This document shows positions 24,068 through 31,867 of a stretch of DNA of 47,230 nucleotides, piece by piece. Within the stretch, counting starts at the first letter, position 1; each line of letters opens with the position of its first letter. The position numbers and the translations under genes were made by a program. This DNA comes from Williamsia faeni. Its GTDB lineage: Bacteria > Actinomycetota > Actinomycetes > Mycobacteriales > Mycobacteriaceae. The notes under the pieces are model-generated. The model was not told where the DNA came from and did not search any database. It saw only the letters and a list, made by a program, of their open reading frames with translations. Location: positions 1-47,230 of the forward strand of contig QJJF01000019.1 in NCBI GenBank assembly GCA_003202005.1, written 5' to 3'.

Positions 24068-24835
24068 ATGAATACTCTGGACGGGAAGGTCGCCCTCGTC
24101 ACCGGGGCGAGTCGAGGGATCGGCGCCGCGATCGCGTCGGCGTTGGCTCAGGCCGGTGCGTATGTTCTTGTGCACTATGGGCGCAGCCAGAGCGACGCCA
24201 ACACGGTGGTCGCCCAGATCGAGCAAGCGGGCGGACAGGCCACGGTTATACAAGCCGATCTCAGCAGTGACGACGAAGTACACCTACTTTGGGATCGCAT
24301 CGACGCGGCGCTGCATTCGCTGAATTTTCCACCACAGGTGGATGTCATCGTGAACAATGCAGGCATCAACCTTCGTGGCCGAATTGAGGACGTCGAACCT
24401 CAGCAACTCGATCAACATCTCACCGTCAACCTCAAAGCTCCGTTCTTCGTCACGAAAATGGGACTACCGCGTGTACGCGACAATGGCCGCATCATCAATA
24501 TTTCATCCGGCTCAGCACGCTACGCCCGGCCCGACATCATCGGCTACGCCATGACCAAGGGCGCGATCGAGGTGTTCACCAGAACTCTTGCCGCGCAAGT
24601 AGGTTCCCGCGGAATAACCGTCAACGCAGTCGCGCCCAGCGTCATCGACACCGACCTCAACCAGGTGTGGCTGCACGGGAACGAAGAGGCCAAACAACGA
24701 GCCGGGTCGCAGACAGCGTTCGGCACCATCGCGGTACCCGAGGACGTCGCCGCGATCGTCACATTCCTCGCATCCGCGCAGTCGCAGTGGATCACCGGAC
24801 AAACTATCGACGCCACCGGTGGTAACCGGTTGTAA
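24068..24835 (+). CDS. SDR oxidoreductase at the end of the catabolic run
   Basis: A classical SDR of 255 residues resembling FabG-type 3-oxoacyl reductases and glucose dehydrogenase-like enzymes. The cofactor motif TGASRGIG is at residues 12-19, NNAG in mid-protein, ISSGSAR carries the active Ser, Y160/K164 sit in YAMTK, and the end is TGQTIDATGGNRL. It begins 26 bases after the MhpB-like stop without a strong ribosome binding site and ends convergently 55 bases from the amidohydrolase. It may oxidise or reduce a side-chain alcohol/ketone of the substrate or product. The specific step is not readable from sequence. Confidence 0.87.
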   Translation: MNTLDGKVALVTGASRGIGAAIASALAQAGAYVLVHYGRSQSDANTVVAQIEQAGGQATVIQADLSSDDEVHLLWDRIDAALHSLNFPPQVDVIVNNAGINLRGRIEDVEPQQLDQHLTVNLKAPFFVTKMGLPRVRDNGRIINISSGSARYARPDIIGYAMTKGAIEVFTRTLAAQVGSRGITVNAVAPSVIDTDLNQVWLHGNEEAKQRAGSQTAFGTIAVPEDVAAIVTFLASAQSQWITGQTIDATGGNRL

Positions 24836-24889
24836 CAGCGCCACCGCCGCAGCTAGGGAGCCATGTCGGTCCGGCGATCGAAGGAAACC

Positions 24890-26182
24890 TCAGGCGGGTA
24901 TGGGTGTGCCGCGGTGGGTTTCGCTCAGCTCGCGGGGCCGCGCTTCGGTGCCGTCGCCCGGATCCTTGTGGAATGCACCGTCTTTCATGATCCCGACGAT
25001 CCGGGAGCGGTCTTGCAGGACGGTGATGTCCTCGAGCGGATCCCCGTCGATGAGGATCATGTCGGCGAGGAAGCCGGCTTTTACCTGACCGAGTTGGCCG
25101 GGCATCCGCATGATCTGTCCGCCCAGCGCGGTGGCAGCGAGCAGGGCTTCCTTCGGTGTGTATCCCAGGAGTTCGACGAAGTGCTGCAGATCGCGGGCGT
25201 AGGTGCCGTGGGGTGTCCAGGCGAATCCGTAGTCGCCACCCGGAAGGATCCGGATGCCACGTTCCTTCATCTTCTTCAAACCTGCGATGGCGCATTCGAG
25301 TTCGTGTTTGTAGCCTGCCGCTTCGGCCGCCTCGGGCGGGTATCCGAAGTCGGCGGCGTCGTTGAGAGTGGCAACGAGCCAGTTCAGGCCCGGGGCTACA
25401 AAGATCTCGTCTTTCTTGGCCTCGAGCATGTCGAGGCCTTCGTCGTCGACAAATGATGCGTGGTAGATAATGTCGACGCCGTTGCGCACCGACATCTTCA
25501 CCGATTCACCCGAGCGTGCGTGTGAGCAGACCCGCAGGCCTCGGCGGTGGGCTTCGGTGGTGGCGGCCAGGGTCTCTTCGTCGGAGAAGTAGTTGTCCTG
25601 GGCGTGCTGGTTGCCGGTGATCTCTTCGCCGGACATGCTGAGCTTGACCAGGTCAGCACCCATTTCGACGTTGCGGCGCACTTGCTTTCGCATTTCTTCG
25701 GGTCCGTCGGCGAAGGCGGTGATGCCATGGACCAGGGCGCCGCCGGTGACGGCGATCTCCTGGCAGTTGGCGAGATAGCGTGGGCCGGGGATCTGGCCGT
25801 CGTTGATGGCGTTGCGGATCACGACGTCGAGCCGAGCTTTGGCGGCGGCGGCGCCGACGCACATGGTGTAGCCGTTGTCGATGTAGGTCTGGGCCGAGCG
25901 TGCGCACAGCAGGGTGTGCTCTTCGACGCCCATCGTGCCGAGACCGGGCAGGTCGGCGGAGTTGACCCACGAAAAGTGGGTGTGGGCGTCGCACAGACCG
26001 GACATCAGGAACTTGCCCTGACCGTCGATGACACGGACACCATCTCGGGGCAGATCGCCGGTCTTCGGGCGGACGTCGGTGATGGTGTTGCCGGTGACCA
26101 GGACCTCACCTTCAAAGGGGTCGGAACCTGAGGAATCAAAGATGCGGACGTTTGTGAAGAGGATGGGCTGTTCGGACGACAT
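24890..26182 (-). CDS. Metal-dependent amidohydrolase, imidazolonepropionase-like
   Basis: A 430-residue amidohydrolase-superfamily enzyme. A beta-sandwich start (LFTNVRIFDSSG) leads to the metal motif DAHTHFS, a likely carboxylated or bridging Lys in DLVKLSMSGE, His in VCSHARSG and IIYHASFVDD, and Asp in GGDYGF. The end DMILIDGDPLEDI is typical of the prolidase/imidazolonepropionase-like group that cleaves amide or cyclic amide bonds. ATG 26182 is chosen because AAAGGAG is eight bases upstream; a GTG at 26191 is too close to it. It is 36 bases downstream of the FAH-hydrolase fusion gene, so the two are co-transcribed. It could release an aromatic amide for the facing pathway. Confidence 0.88.
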   Translation of the reverse strand: MSSEQPILFTNVRIFDSSGSDPFEGEVLVTGNTITDVRPKTGDLPRDGVRVIDGQGKFLMSGLCDAHTHFSWVNSADLPGLGTMGVEEHTLLCARSAQTYIDNGYTMCVGAAAAKARLDVVIRNAINDGQIPGPRYLANCQEIAVTGGALVHGITAFADGPEEMRKQVRRNVEMGADLVKLSMSGEEITGNQHAQDNYFSDEETLAATTEAHRRGLRVCSHARSGESVKMSVRNGVDIIYHASFVDDEGLDMLEAKKDEIFVAPGLNWLVATLNDAADFGYPPEAAEAAGYKHELECAIAGLKKMKERGIRILPGGDYGFAWTPHGTYARDLQHFVELLGYTPKEALLAATALGGQIMRMPGQLGQVKAGFLADMILIDGDPLEDITVLQDRSRIVGIMKDGAFHKDPGDGTEARPRELSETHRGTPIPA

Positions 26183-26218
26183 TGTCGTCACTCCTTTCGA
26201 GCAGAGATAGGGCAGTGA

Positions 26219-27880
26219 TCAGGGCTTGGTCAGGAACTCGGTGAGCAGGCGGGACACGGTGTCGGGGTCTTCGAGGCTGTGCCAGTGTCCGACGCCTTCG
26301 AGGACTTGGAGTTGGGCGTGCGGGTAGATCGAGAGCAGGTCGTCGTTGGTGGCGACCGGGCTCACTTTGTCCTCGTCGCCGGTGATCAGCAGGACCGGAG
26401 CGTTGATCGACGCGAAGTCTGGTTCGACTGCGGCAGCGAGTGCTTCGCAGGCACTGGCGTAGCCGTCCGGGTTCTGGCCCAGCAACAGTTCGCGAACCGA
26501 TGCCACACTCAATGGTCGTGTGGTCTTGCTCTTTTCGGAGAGGGCGGCTGCGATGATGGTGTCGGCGACCGCGGACATGCCACCTTCGCGGACTGTGCGA
26601 GCGCGGGCGCGGGTGGCAGTCTTGGCCTGTTCGGGCTGCTGCCGGACCGGCCCCAGGAGCGCGAGTTTGCTGACGCGGTCGGGGTGATTGGCCGCGAAGG
26701 TGGTGGCCACCAGTGTGCCCATGGAGTGGGCGACGAGCGCGGCCTGATCGATGCCTTTGGTATCGAGTAGTGCCAAGAGTTCGTCGACCCAGTCGTCGAT
26801 GCTATTCGGCCCGGCGACGGGGGAGCGGCCGTGACCGGACAGGTCATAGCGCAGCACCCGATGGGTTTCGGACAGTGCGGCTACCTGCGGCTCATACACG
26901 GTGGTGGCGCCACCGAGGCCGTGGATGAGGACCGCGACCGGACCATCGCCGGTCTGCTCGGTGAACAGTCGATGCGAGCCGGCTTGGACGAGGTGGTCGC
27001 GGTCGGCGGGTTCGCCGATGGTGTTGGTGAGCACGCCGAGCCCGGTGGCGGAGATGGTGACCTCGTCGCCGATCTGAAGATACTTGGGTGGGTCGAATCC
27101 GATGCCGACGCCGACGGGGGTGCCGGTGGCGATCACGTCGCCGGGCTCGAGTGTGATTCCCGCCGAGAGCGTTTCAATAATCGTCGGCACATCGAAAATG
27201 AGTTGCGCAGTGCTCGTGTTCTGGCGCAGCTCGCCGTTGACGTGGGTCTGCAGCCAAAGGTCGGTGATATCGATCTCGTCGGCGCTGACCGCCCACGGAC
27301 CGAGCGGGCAGAACGTGTCGAGCGACTTGCCGATGAACCACTGCTTGTGGTCGCGCTGCAGATCGCGTGCGGTCATGTCGTTGATCAGCGTGTACCCCCA
27401 CACGTAGTCGAGGGCGTCGGCTTTGCTGACCTTGGAGGCGCGTTTGCCGATGATCACGCCGATCTCACCTTCATAGTCCAGCGCTGAGGTGATGCCAGTA
27501 TGTGGATCGATCGCATCGCCGGAGGCAATGACGGTGGCGGCCGGCTTGGTGAACACCACCGGGTACTCGGGGACATGTTGACCGTCGGCCGAACCCGTGG
27601 CATCGAAACCGCTCTTGGCGAACTCCGCGGCGTGCTCGGAGTAGTTGCGGCCCACGCAGAATACATTGCGGTGCGGGACGATGGGTGCCAGGAGTTTGCC
27701 CGGTTCGGCGGTGTCGGCGATCGTGAGTCGGTCGGTGGCGGCCGGGCCTCCGGCGATCAGCGACTGCAGATCTCGCACCGGTTCTCCGGTATCGCTGAAC
27801 CGAACGGCTCGAGCTGCTCCGTGCTCATCGACGGCACAGAGCCGTGCACCGTCCGAACTGTGAATCCGTGCAAAACGCAC
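26219..27880 (-). CDS. Fusion of FAH-family enzyme and alpha/beta hydrolase
   Basis: One uninterrupted frame of 553 residues joins two enzymes. Residues about 1-310 are a fumarylacetoacetate hydrolase-family domain with NVFCVGRNYSEHAAE, YPVVFTKPAATV, metal ligands E137 and E139 in DYEGEIGV, GKSLDTFCPLGPW and GDVIATGTPVGVG. Residues about 320-553 are an alpha/beta hydrolase with LIHGLGG, nucleophile Ser386 in AHSMGT and His532 in VGHWHS. FAH members include hydratases, isomerases and C-C hydrolases of ring-cleavage products. The GTG at 27880 has AGGAGG six bases upstream. A fusion suggests consecutive steps on one intermediate. It diverges from a GntR gene. Confidence 0.92.
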   Translation of the reverse strand: MRFARIHSSDGARLCAVDEHGAARAVRFSDTGEPVRDLQSLIAGGPAATDRLTIADTAEPGKLLAPIVPHRNVFCVGRNYSEHAAEFAKSGFDATGSADGQHVPEYPVVFTKPAATVIASGDAIDPHTGITSALDYEGEIGVIIGKRASKVSKADALDYVWGYTLINDMTARDLQRDHKQWFIGKSLDTFCPLGPWAVSADEIDITDLWLQTHVNGELRQNTSTAQLIFDVPTIIETLSAGITLEPGDVIATGTPVGVGIGFDPPKYLQIGDEVTISATGLGVLTNTIGEPADRDHLVQAGSHRLFTEQTGDGPVAVLIHGLGGATTVYEPQVAALSETHRVLRYDLSGHGRSPVAGPNSIDDWVDELLALLDTKGIDQAALVAHSMGTLVATTFAANHPDRVSKLALLGPVRQQPEQAKTATRARARTVREGGMSAVADTIIAAALSEKSKTTRPLSVASVRELLLGQNPDGYASACEALAAAVEPDFASINAPVLLITGDEDKVSPVATNDDLLSIYPHAQLQVLEGVGHWHSLEDPDTVSRLLTEFLTKP

Positions 27881-27898
27881 TACGACCTCCTGGTGCTG

Positions 27899-27937
27899 AC
27901 CAATGTGAACCAAATGATGTACTTGGTATGTATTGGT
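27899..27937. promoter_or_regulatory. Doubly symmetric operator, ACCAAT type
   Basis: ACCAAT (27899-27904) mirrors ATTGGT (27932-27937), and ACCAA (27909-27913) mirrors TTGGT (27923-27927), all around one centre at 27918. It covers the region just upstream of the fusion gene start at 27880 and lies 118 bases before the GntR start. Autoregulation by the adjacent GntR protein is likely. Confidence 0.72.
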
Positions 27938-28018
27938 TAGAATAGGTCGAGATGCTGTGATCGTCAACACTCGACGTCAGCCGTTGTGTTGGGGACAACT
28001 GGGTGGATGCAGGCTAGT

Positions 28019-28035
28019 ATTGGTTCGAATTGGTT
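28019..28035. promoter_or_regulatory. Two direct ATTGGTT half-sites before the GntR gene
   Basis: ATTGGTT occurs at 28019-28025 and 28029-28035, ten bases apart, so both lie on the same helix face. The same word forms the right end of the symmetric operator at 27932-27938. They sit about 20 bases before the GntR ATG and could block translation or transcription initiation when bound. Confidence 0.55.
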
Positions 28036-28055
28036 GCGGAAGGGGTTGGTCGGTC

Positions 28056-28730
28056 ATGACGCTTGCGGTGGGTCCTGTGGCAGTTGCGCGGCGCCATATC
28101 GAGAGGGTGATCAGCGACGGCGGTTTCGGTCCTGGTGACAAACTGCCCACCGAACGTGAACTCGCCGCGGCCGCGGGAGTCAGTCGTGCCGTCATCCGCA
28201 CTGCGCTCGATGAACTCGCCGCGACCGGGGTTGTCGTCCGGTACGTCGGCCGCGGAACATTTCTGGCCCCACCAGCGGTGCCTGAGCCTGCTGCCGGTGC
28301 CGGATTCGCGAGCCCCGCAGAGATCATGACGGCGCGCCTGGTTCTGGAGCCCGAGATCTTGCCGGTGACGGTGTCGGCGGCAACCCAGCAGGATATCGAC
28401 GAGATGCACCGCTGCTTGCGCGGTGGCGACGCTGCCCGGGTGTCAGAGGATTTCGAACGCTGGGATACCTTGCTGCATCACAGTTTTGCGCTCGCCACCC
28501 ACAATGTGGTCCTGATCAACCTCAGTCAGCTGCTGATCGATAGTCGCAATCAGCCGATCTGGGGTGGACTCAAGCGCCGGAGCTTCAGCCCGGAACGGCG
28601 CCAGTGCTATTGCGACGAACACAAGGCGATCGTGGCTGCGATCGAAGACCGAGACCCCGACGCCGCTCGCGAAGCCATGCGGGTTCACCTGAGACATGTA
28701 CGCACAACTCTTTTGGGCGATCACACCTGA
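28056..28730 (+). CDS. GntR-family regulator, FCD (FadR) type
   Basis: A 224-residue regulator with a winged-helix domain (about residues 8-72; FGPGDKLPTERELAAAAGVSRAVIRTALDELAATG is textbook GntR) and an FCD domain (about 90-215). Metal-binding positions are plausible at the Asp of WDTLLHHSF and the His residues in EHKAIVAAI and VHLRHV. It probably senses an intermediate of the facing pathway and represses the fusion/amidohydrolase operon across the ATTGGT sites. The ATG at 28056 is preceded by GGAAGGGG. The last 15 codons and the sequence after the stop recur as a relic at 16157-16211. Confidence 0.9.
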   Translation: MTLAVGPVAVARRHIERVISDGGFGPGDKLPTERELAAAAGVSRAVIRTALDELAATGVVVRYVGRGTFLAPPAVPEPAAGAGFASPAEIMTARLVLEPEILPVTVSAATQQDIDEMHRCLRGGDAARVSEDFERWDTLLHHSFALATHNVVLINLSQLLIDSRNQPIWGGLKRRSFSPERRQCYCDEHKAIVAAIEDRDPDAAREAMRVHLRHVRTTLLGDHT

Positions 28731-28790
28731 AGTCGTGGTTCGACCGAAGGTTTTGTGCCGCATCGTGCCCGGTCCTGCCACCGGACCTCG

Positions 28791-29831
28791 TCAGTGGGCG
28801 GCCTCGGCGATCAGCTGTTCCCAATCCGACACCAGCGGATTCGTCTCTTCCGGCGCGGGGCCGGCGAGTCCCCATTGCACCATGGCACGTGTAGCGGTGA
28901 TGCACAGGACCATCGCTCCGAACGCGGTCCAATATGCTGTGTCGACGACCGGGAATCCGGTGCGTTCACTCCACCGGTTCCAGGTCTCGTGAGGTGCGGG
29001 GATCCCGGGCAACGGGTGGTCGGTCCATTTGCGATGTTGTGTATCGAGGAACAGGGCGTATCCGACATCACTGGCGGGGTTTCCGAGGTAGGCGACTTCG
29101 AAGTCGATGAGCGCCTGCACGGTGGTTCCATCCACGATCGCGTTGGCCAGTCGGGCATCTCCCATGCAGACGGACGGATTGTCGTCCCCGCCCTCGGGCA
29201 CGTTGTCCTGCAACCACCTCAACGCGGCGAGTTGGCGCGGCACGGTGTCTGCCGGGGTGACATCGAGTAGGGAACTGCGCCAGTACTCGATGTATTCGGT
29301 GCTGCCACTGGTGATCTGGTGCCCAGCCTCTTTGATCTTGCGGCCGTCGACGTTGTGTAGGTCTGCCAGGGCGTCGATGAAGCTGTTCCAGATCGCTCGC
29401 TGATCCTCGACGGTGTGGTCGCGGTACCAGCCCTCTCCGTGGTACCCGGCAGGCGTCGAGTCGATGACGGTGCGGCCGTCGATGTGCTCGAGTACGAAGC
29501 AGGGACGTCCGACGGCCTCGGGGCCCGACGCCACCGCGACAACCCGAGGCAGCGGAGCGCCGAGTTCACGGGCGGCTTCGACGATCCCGGCCTCGCGGGA
29601 AGCATTTGCGTTGTATACGACTCCGGCCGGAATGGGTGCCTTGAGCACGAGCTTCGTAGGCGCTCCGTCGATATCGAGATCGATCAGCCACGCGCCACCG
29701 GAGTGCCCTGCCGCCAGCCTCGTCACCTGGGGCGACGTGATCGTCTTGCCCAATTCGCCGGCCAGCCGCTCGAGGAGACCATCGACGTCGAGTTCGTCCT
29801 GCGCCGTTGTTGCCTCGGCATCACTGGTCAT
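28791..29831 (-). CDS. APH-fold phosphotransferase family protein, altered Brenner motif
   Basis: A 346-residue protein with the aminoglycoside phosphotransferase/ACAD10-like kinase fold. Its N-lobe has LAAGHSGGAWLIDLDI and a Lys in LVLKAPIP. The catalytic loop reads CMGDARLAN, where the usual HGDxxxxN has Met223 for His; the catalytic Asp225 and Asn are kept. The metal Asp is in LIDFEVAYLGNP. Actinomycete relatives sit in lipid, sterol and hydrocarbon clusters and probably phosphorylate small hydroxylated or CoA-linked substrates rather than antibiotics. A GAAAGGATCC precedes the ATG. It diverges from the CrtC-like gene across an ACTGTAA-type operator. Confidence 0.88.
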   Translation of the reverse strand: MTSDAEATTAQDELDVDGLLERLAGELGKTITSPQVTRLAAGHSGGAWLIDLDIDGAPTKLVLKAPIPAGVVYNANASREAGIVEAARELGAPLPRVVAVASGPEAVGRPCFVLEHIDGRTVIDSTPAGYHGEGWYRDHTVEDQRAIWNSFIDALADLHNVDGRKIKEAGHQITSGSTEYIEYWRSSLLDVTPADTVPRQLAALRWLQDNVPEGGDDNPSVCMGDARLANAIVDGTTVQALIDFEVAYLGNPASDVGYALFLDTQHRKWTDHPLPGIPAPHETWNRWSERTGFPVVDTAYWTAFGAMVLCITATRAMVQWGLAGPAPEETNPLVSDWEQLIAEAAH

Positions 29832-29896
29832 CGGTGGATCCTTTCGTGCGGGCTCCGCGGTGGGATCGGCTGACCGCCAGCGGTACTGTACCGCAT

Positions 29897-29909
29897 ACTG
29901 TAACTTACA
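29897..29909. promoter_or_regulatory. Perfect TGTAA-C-TTACA operator
   Basis: The 11-base palindrome TGTAACTTACA (29899-29909) sits within TACTGTAACTTACAT, beside a second near-palindrome GGTACTGTACC at 29882-29892. It lies 66 bases upstream of the APH-like start and 78 upstream of the CrtC-like start. It is the most symmetric of the four ACTGTAA sites. Confidence 0.65.
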
Positions 29910-29986
29910 TCACATGCGCATTCGTCGCTTTCGGTCGATCGCGGAATGATGTGGCGTAGGGCTTCGGCAAGAAAGGTGATCCTCTT

Positions 29987-30952
29987 ATGGCTCAGGTGAT
30001 TCCGGCAGGCTTTGTGGCTGCTGACGAGAACGTCCATCCGGCCGATCCAGGGGAGTGGTCGTGGAGTGAATCCTGGTTCTTGTCGTTCGTCGACCTCGAC
30101 GATGGACCGGCAGGTACCTTCCGTGTCGGTATCACGCCAAACCAGAATCGCGCGATGCTCTGGTTTTTCGTGGCCATCGATGGTGCGTGGTACACGTTCG
30201 AGGAGTCGCGGCTGAACTATTCCGACTTCGACCTGTCGGCGGATGTGTCCTACGACAAGTGGGGCTTGCGGTTCGCCAGCCATTCGCGTGATCCATTCGA
30301 TACCGGCAGCTTCACATTCTCGGGTGTCGCACTGGTTCGTTCAGGTCCCAAGGCCGGTGCGCGCGTTCCGATGTCGGTCGAACTCGACTACGTGAGCGCC
30401 GCGCCCATGCATGGCACCGGCATCGGGTCCGATGAAGATCTCACGAAGTATGGCACCGGACGATTCGAGCAGTCACTCACCGCATCGGGCACGGTGACCG
30501 TCGGCGGCGAGGTCCATCAGATCCGTGCCGGCGCCCATCGTGACAAATCGTGGGGCCCCCGGGAGTGGACCAAGAACTTCGCGATGGGTGATCTGCAGGG
30601 CGAAGACCGCCAGCTCTACTTCGTCGGCGACCAGTGGCCCGGGCGGGCAATGGGATACGTCCGAGAGGGTTCCGACAACTTGGATTTCCTCCAAGTCGTG
30701 GACGCACACATCGAGTTTGCGGACGAGACCCGCTCGATCAAGTCCGCGGATCTCTCTTTCAAGAAGCGAGACGGCACGTTGCTGACGGCAACGTTGATCC
30801 CGGTCACCGACAGCATCAACTTCGATATCGCACACGCCGCAGAACCACCGGAGCACTGGCTGTACTGGCGAACCCTGGTGCAAGGCAATGTCTCCGGCTG
30901 GGACGAACCGGTGCGGGGCTGGTTCGAGGCGTCACGGTTCGGTGTGGCGTGA
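29987..30952 (+). CDS. CrtC/AttH-like lipocalin-type protein
   Basis: A 321-residue all-beta protein of the hydroxyneurosporene synthase (CrtC)/AttH-like group (DUF7064/7065-type in current naming). The signature GAHRDKSWGPREW near residue 180, with a Trp-rich surround (EWSWSESWFLSF, LYWRTLV), is typical. CrtC relatives hydrate isoprenoid double bonds, but many actinomycete members sit in aliphatic or terpenoid catabolic clusters with no proven reaction. AAGAAAGG precedes the ATG. Its last four bases GTGA are also the start of the enoyl-CoA hydratase gene, so the two proteins are translated together and may act in sequence. Confidence 0.82.
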   Translation: MAQVIPAGFVAADENVHPADPGEWSWSESWFLSFVDLDDGPAGTFRVGITPNQNRAMLWFFVAIDGAWYTFEESRLNYSDFDLSADVSYDKWGLRFASHSRDPFDTGSFTFSGVALVRSGPKAGARVPMSVELDYVSAAPMHGTGIGSDEDLTKYGTGRFEQSLTASGTVTVGGEVHQIRAGAHRDKSWGPREWTKNFAMGDLQGEDRQLYFVGDQWPGRAMGYVREGSDNLDFLQVVDAHIEFADETRSIKSADLSFKKRDGTLLTATLIPVTDSINFDIAHAAEPPEHWLYWRTLVQGNVSGWDEPVRGWFEASRFGVA

Positions 30953-31803
30953 GCGAGGCCGCGAGTGCCGGGGAGTCGCCGCCAATGGTGATCGTGGAGC
31001 GCCCGACGAAGCGATACGCTGTGGTGACCCTGAACAATCCGGGCCGGCTGAACGCACTGAGCATGCGGCTCGTGACTGCCCTGCACAGCACCCTCGACGA
31101 GTTGGCCGTCGATCCGCATTGCCGGGTGGTGATCCTCACCGGCGCCGGCCGCGGCTTCTGCTCCGGGCTCGATCTGTCCGAGCCGCCCGTGGCGCCGACC
31201 GCGCATCATCGGCGTGGAATGGGTGCGGGGTATAGAACGCAGGAGTTCATATCATCGTTGGTACCCAAGATGATTCACCTGCGCCAGCCGGTCATCGCCG
31301 CGGTCAACGGTCCAGCTTTCGGCGGTGGTCTCTCGCTGGCGGCAGCGTGCGACCTGCGGATCGCGTCCCGGGCGGCGACCTTCGGAGCCCCGTTTCTCAG
31401 TCTCGGAATCTCCGGTGGAGACGTCGGTATCAGCTACACGCTGCCGCGGGCGGTCGGTAACACTCGAGCTGCCGAATTGTTGTATACAGCACGAAAATTC
31501 GGTGCCGATGAGGCGCTGCGGATCGGCTTTGTGACGGAGGTCGTCGACCCTGAAAGTCTGATCGACCGCGCGTGCGAGATGGCGGAAACCATGGTCGGGC
31601 ACAGTCCGTTTGCGCTTGAACTCACCAAGCAGGTGTTGCGTACCAATGAGAACGCTCCGAACGTGGAGTCGGCGATCGCACTGGAGAACCGGACCCAGGT
31701 GCTGGCCGGTTCGGACGGAGATTTTGTCGAGGCGATGACCGCCCGCGCGGAGGGGCGGTTGCCGTATTGGCTGGCCGACGAGGAGTCGTCGACGGAAGGT
31801 TGA
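30949..31803 (+). CDS. Enoyl-CoA hydratase/isomerase family protein
   Basis: A 284-residue crotonase-fold enzyme. The oxyanion-hole motifs are TGAGRGFCSGLDL and NGPAFGGGLSLAAACDLRIA. The segment FGAPFLSLGISGGDVGISYTLPRAVG is the actinomycete EchA type, with Asp where many hydratases have a catalytic Glu, so hydration is not certain and isomerase or hydrolase activity is possible. The GTG at 30949 overlaps the preceding stop as GTGA; an ATG at residue 13 is an alternative. It acts on a CoA ester, perhaps made by the acyl-CoA synthetase encoded at 35111. A strong hairpin follows. Confidence 0.9.
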   Translation: MSEAASAGESPPMVIVERPTKRYAVVTLNNPGRLNALSMRLVTALHSTLDELAVDPHCRVVILTGAGRGFCSGLDLSEPPVAPTAHHRRGMGAGYRTQEFISSLVPKMIHLRQPVIAAVNGPAFGGGLSLAAACDLRIASRAATFGAPFLSLGISGGDVGISYTLPRAVGNTRAAELLYTARKFGADEALRIGFVTEVVDPESLIDRACEMAETMVGHSPFALELTKQVLRTNENAPNVESAIALENRTQVLAGSDGDFVEAMTARAEGRLPYWLADEESSTEG

Positions 31804-31813
31804 TCTCCGTACT

Positions 31814-31845
31814 GGCTGTCCGGCCCGCGGACGGGCCGGACAGCC
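31814..31845. terminator. Perfect 14-bp hairpin between convergent genes
   Basis: GGCTGTCCGGCCCG (31814-31827) and CGGGCCGGACAGCC (31832-31845) pair perfectly around the loop CGGA. It lies 11 bases past the hydratase stop and 23 bases past the SRPBCC stop on the other strand, so it can serve both. No strong U-run follows on the plus strand. Confidence 0.8.
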
Positions 31846-31867
31846 GAGATAATGTTGCTTTTACTGC

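Noticed and set aside
28791-29831. Aminoglycoside resistance kinase
   Set aside because: The fold matches, but the loop is altered and the context is catabolic; nothing suggests antibiotic modification.
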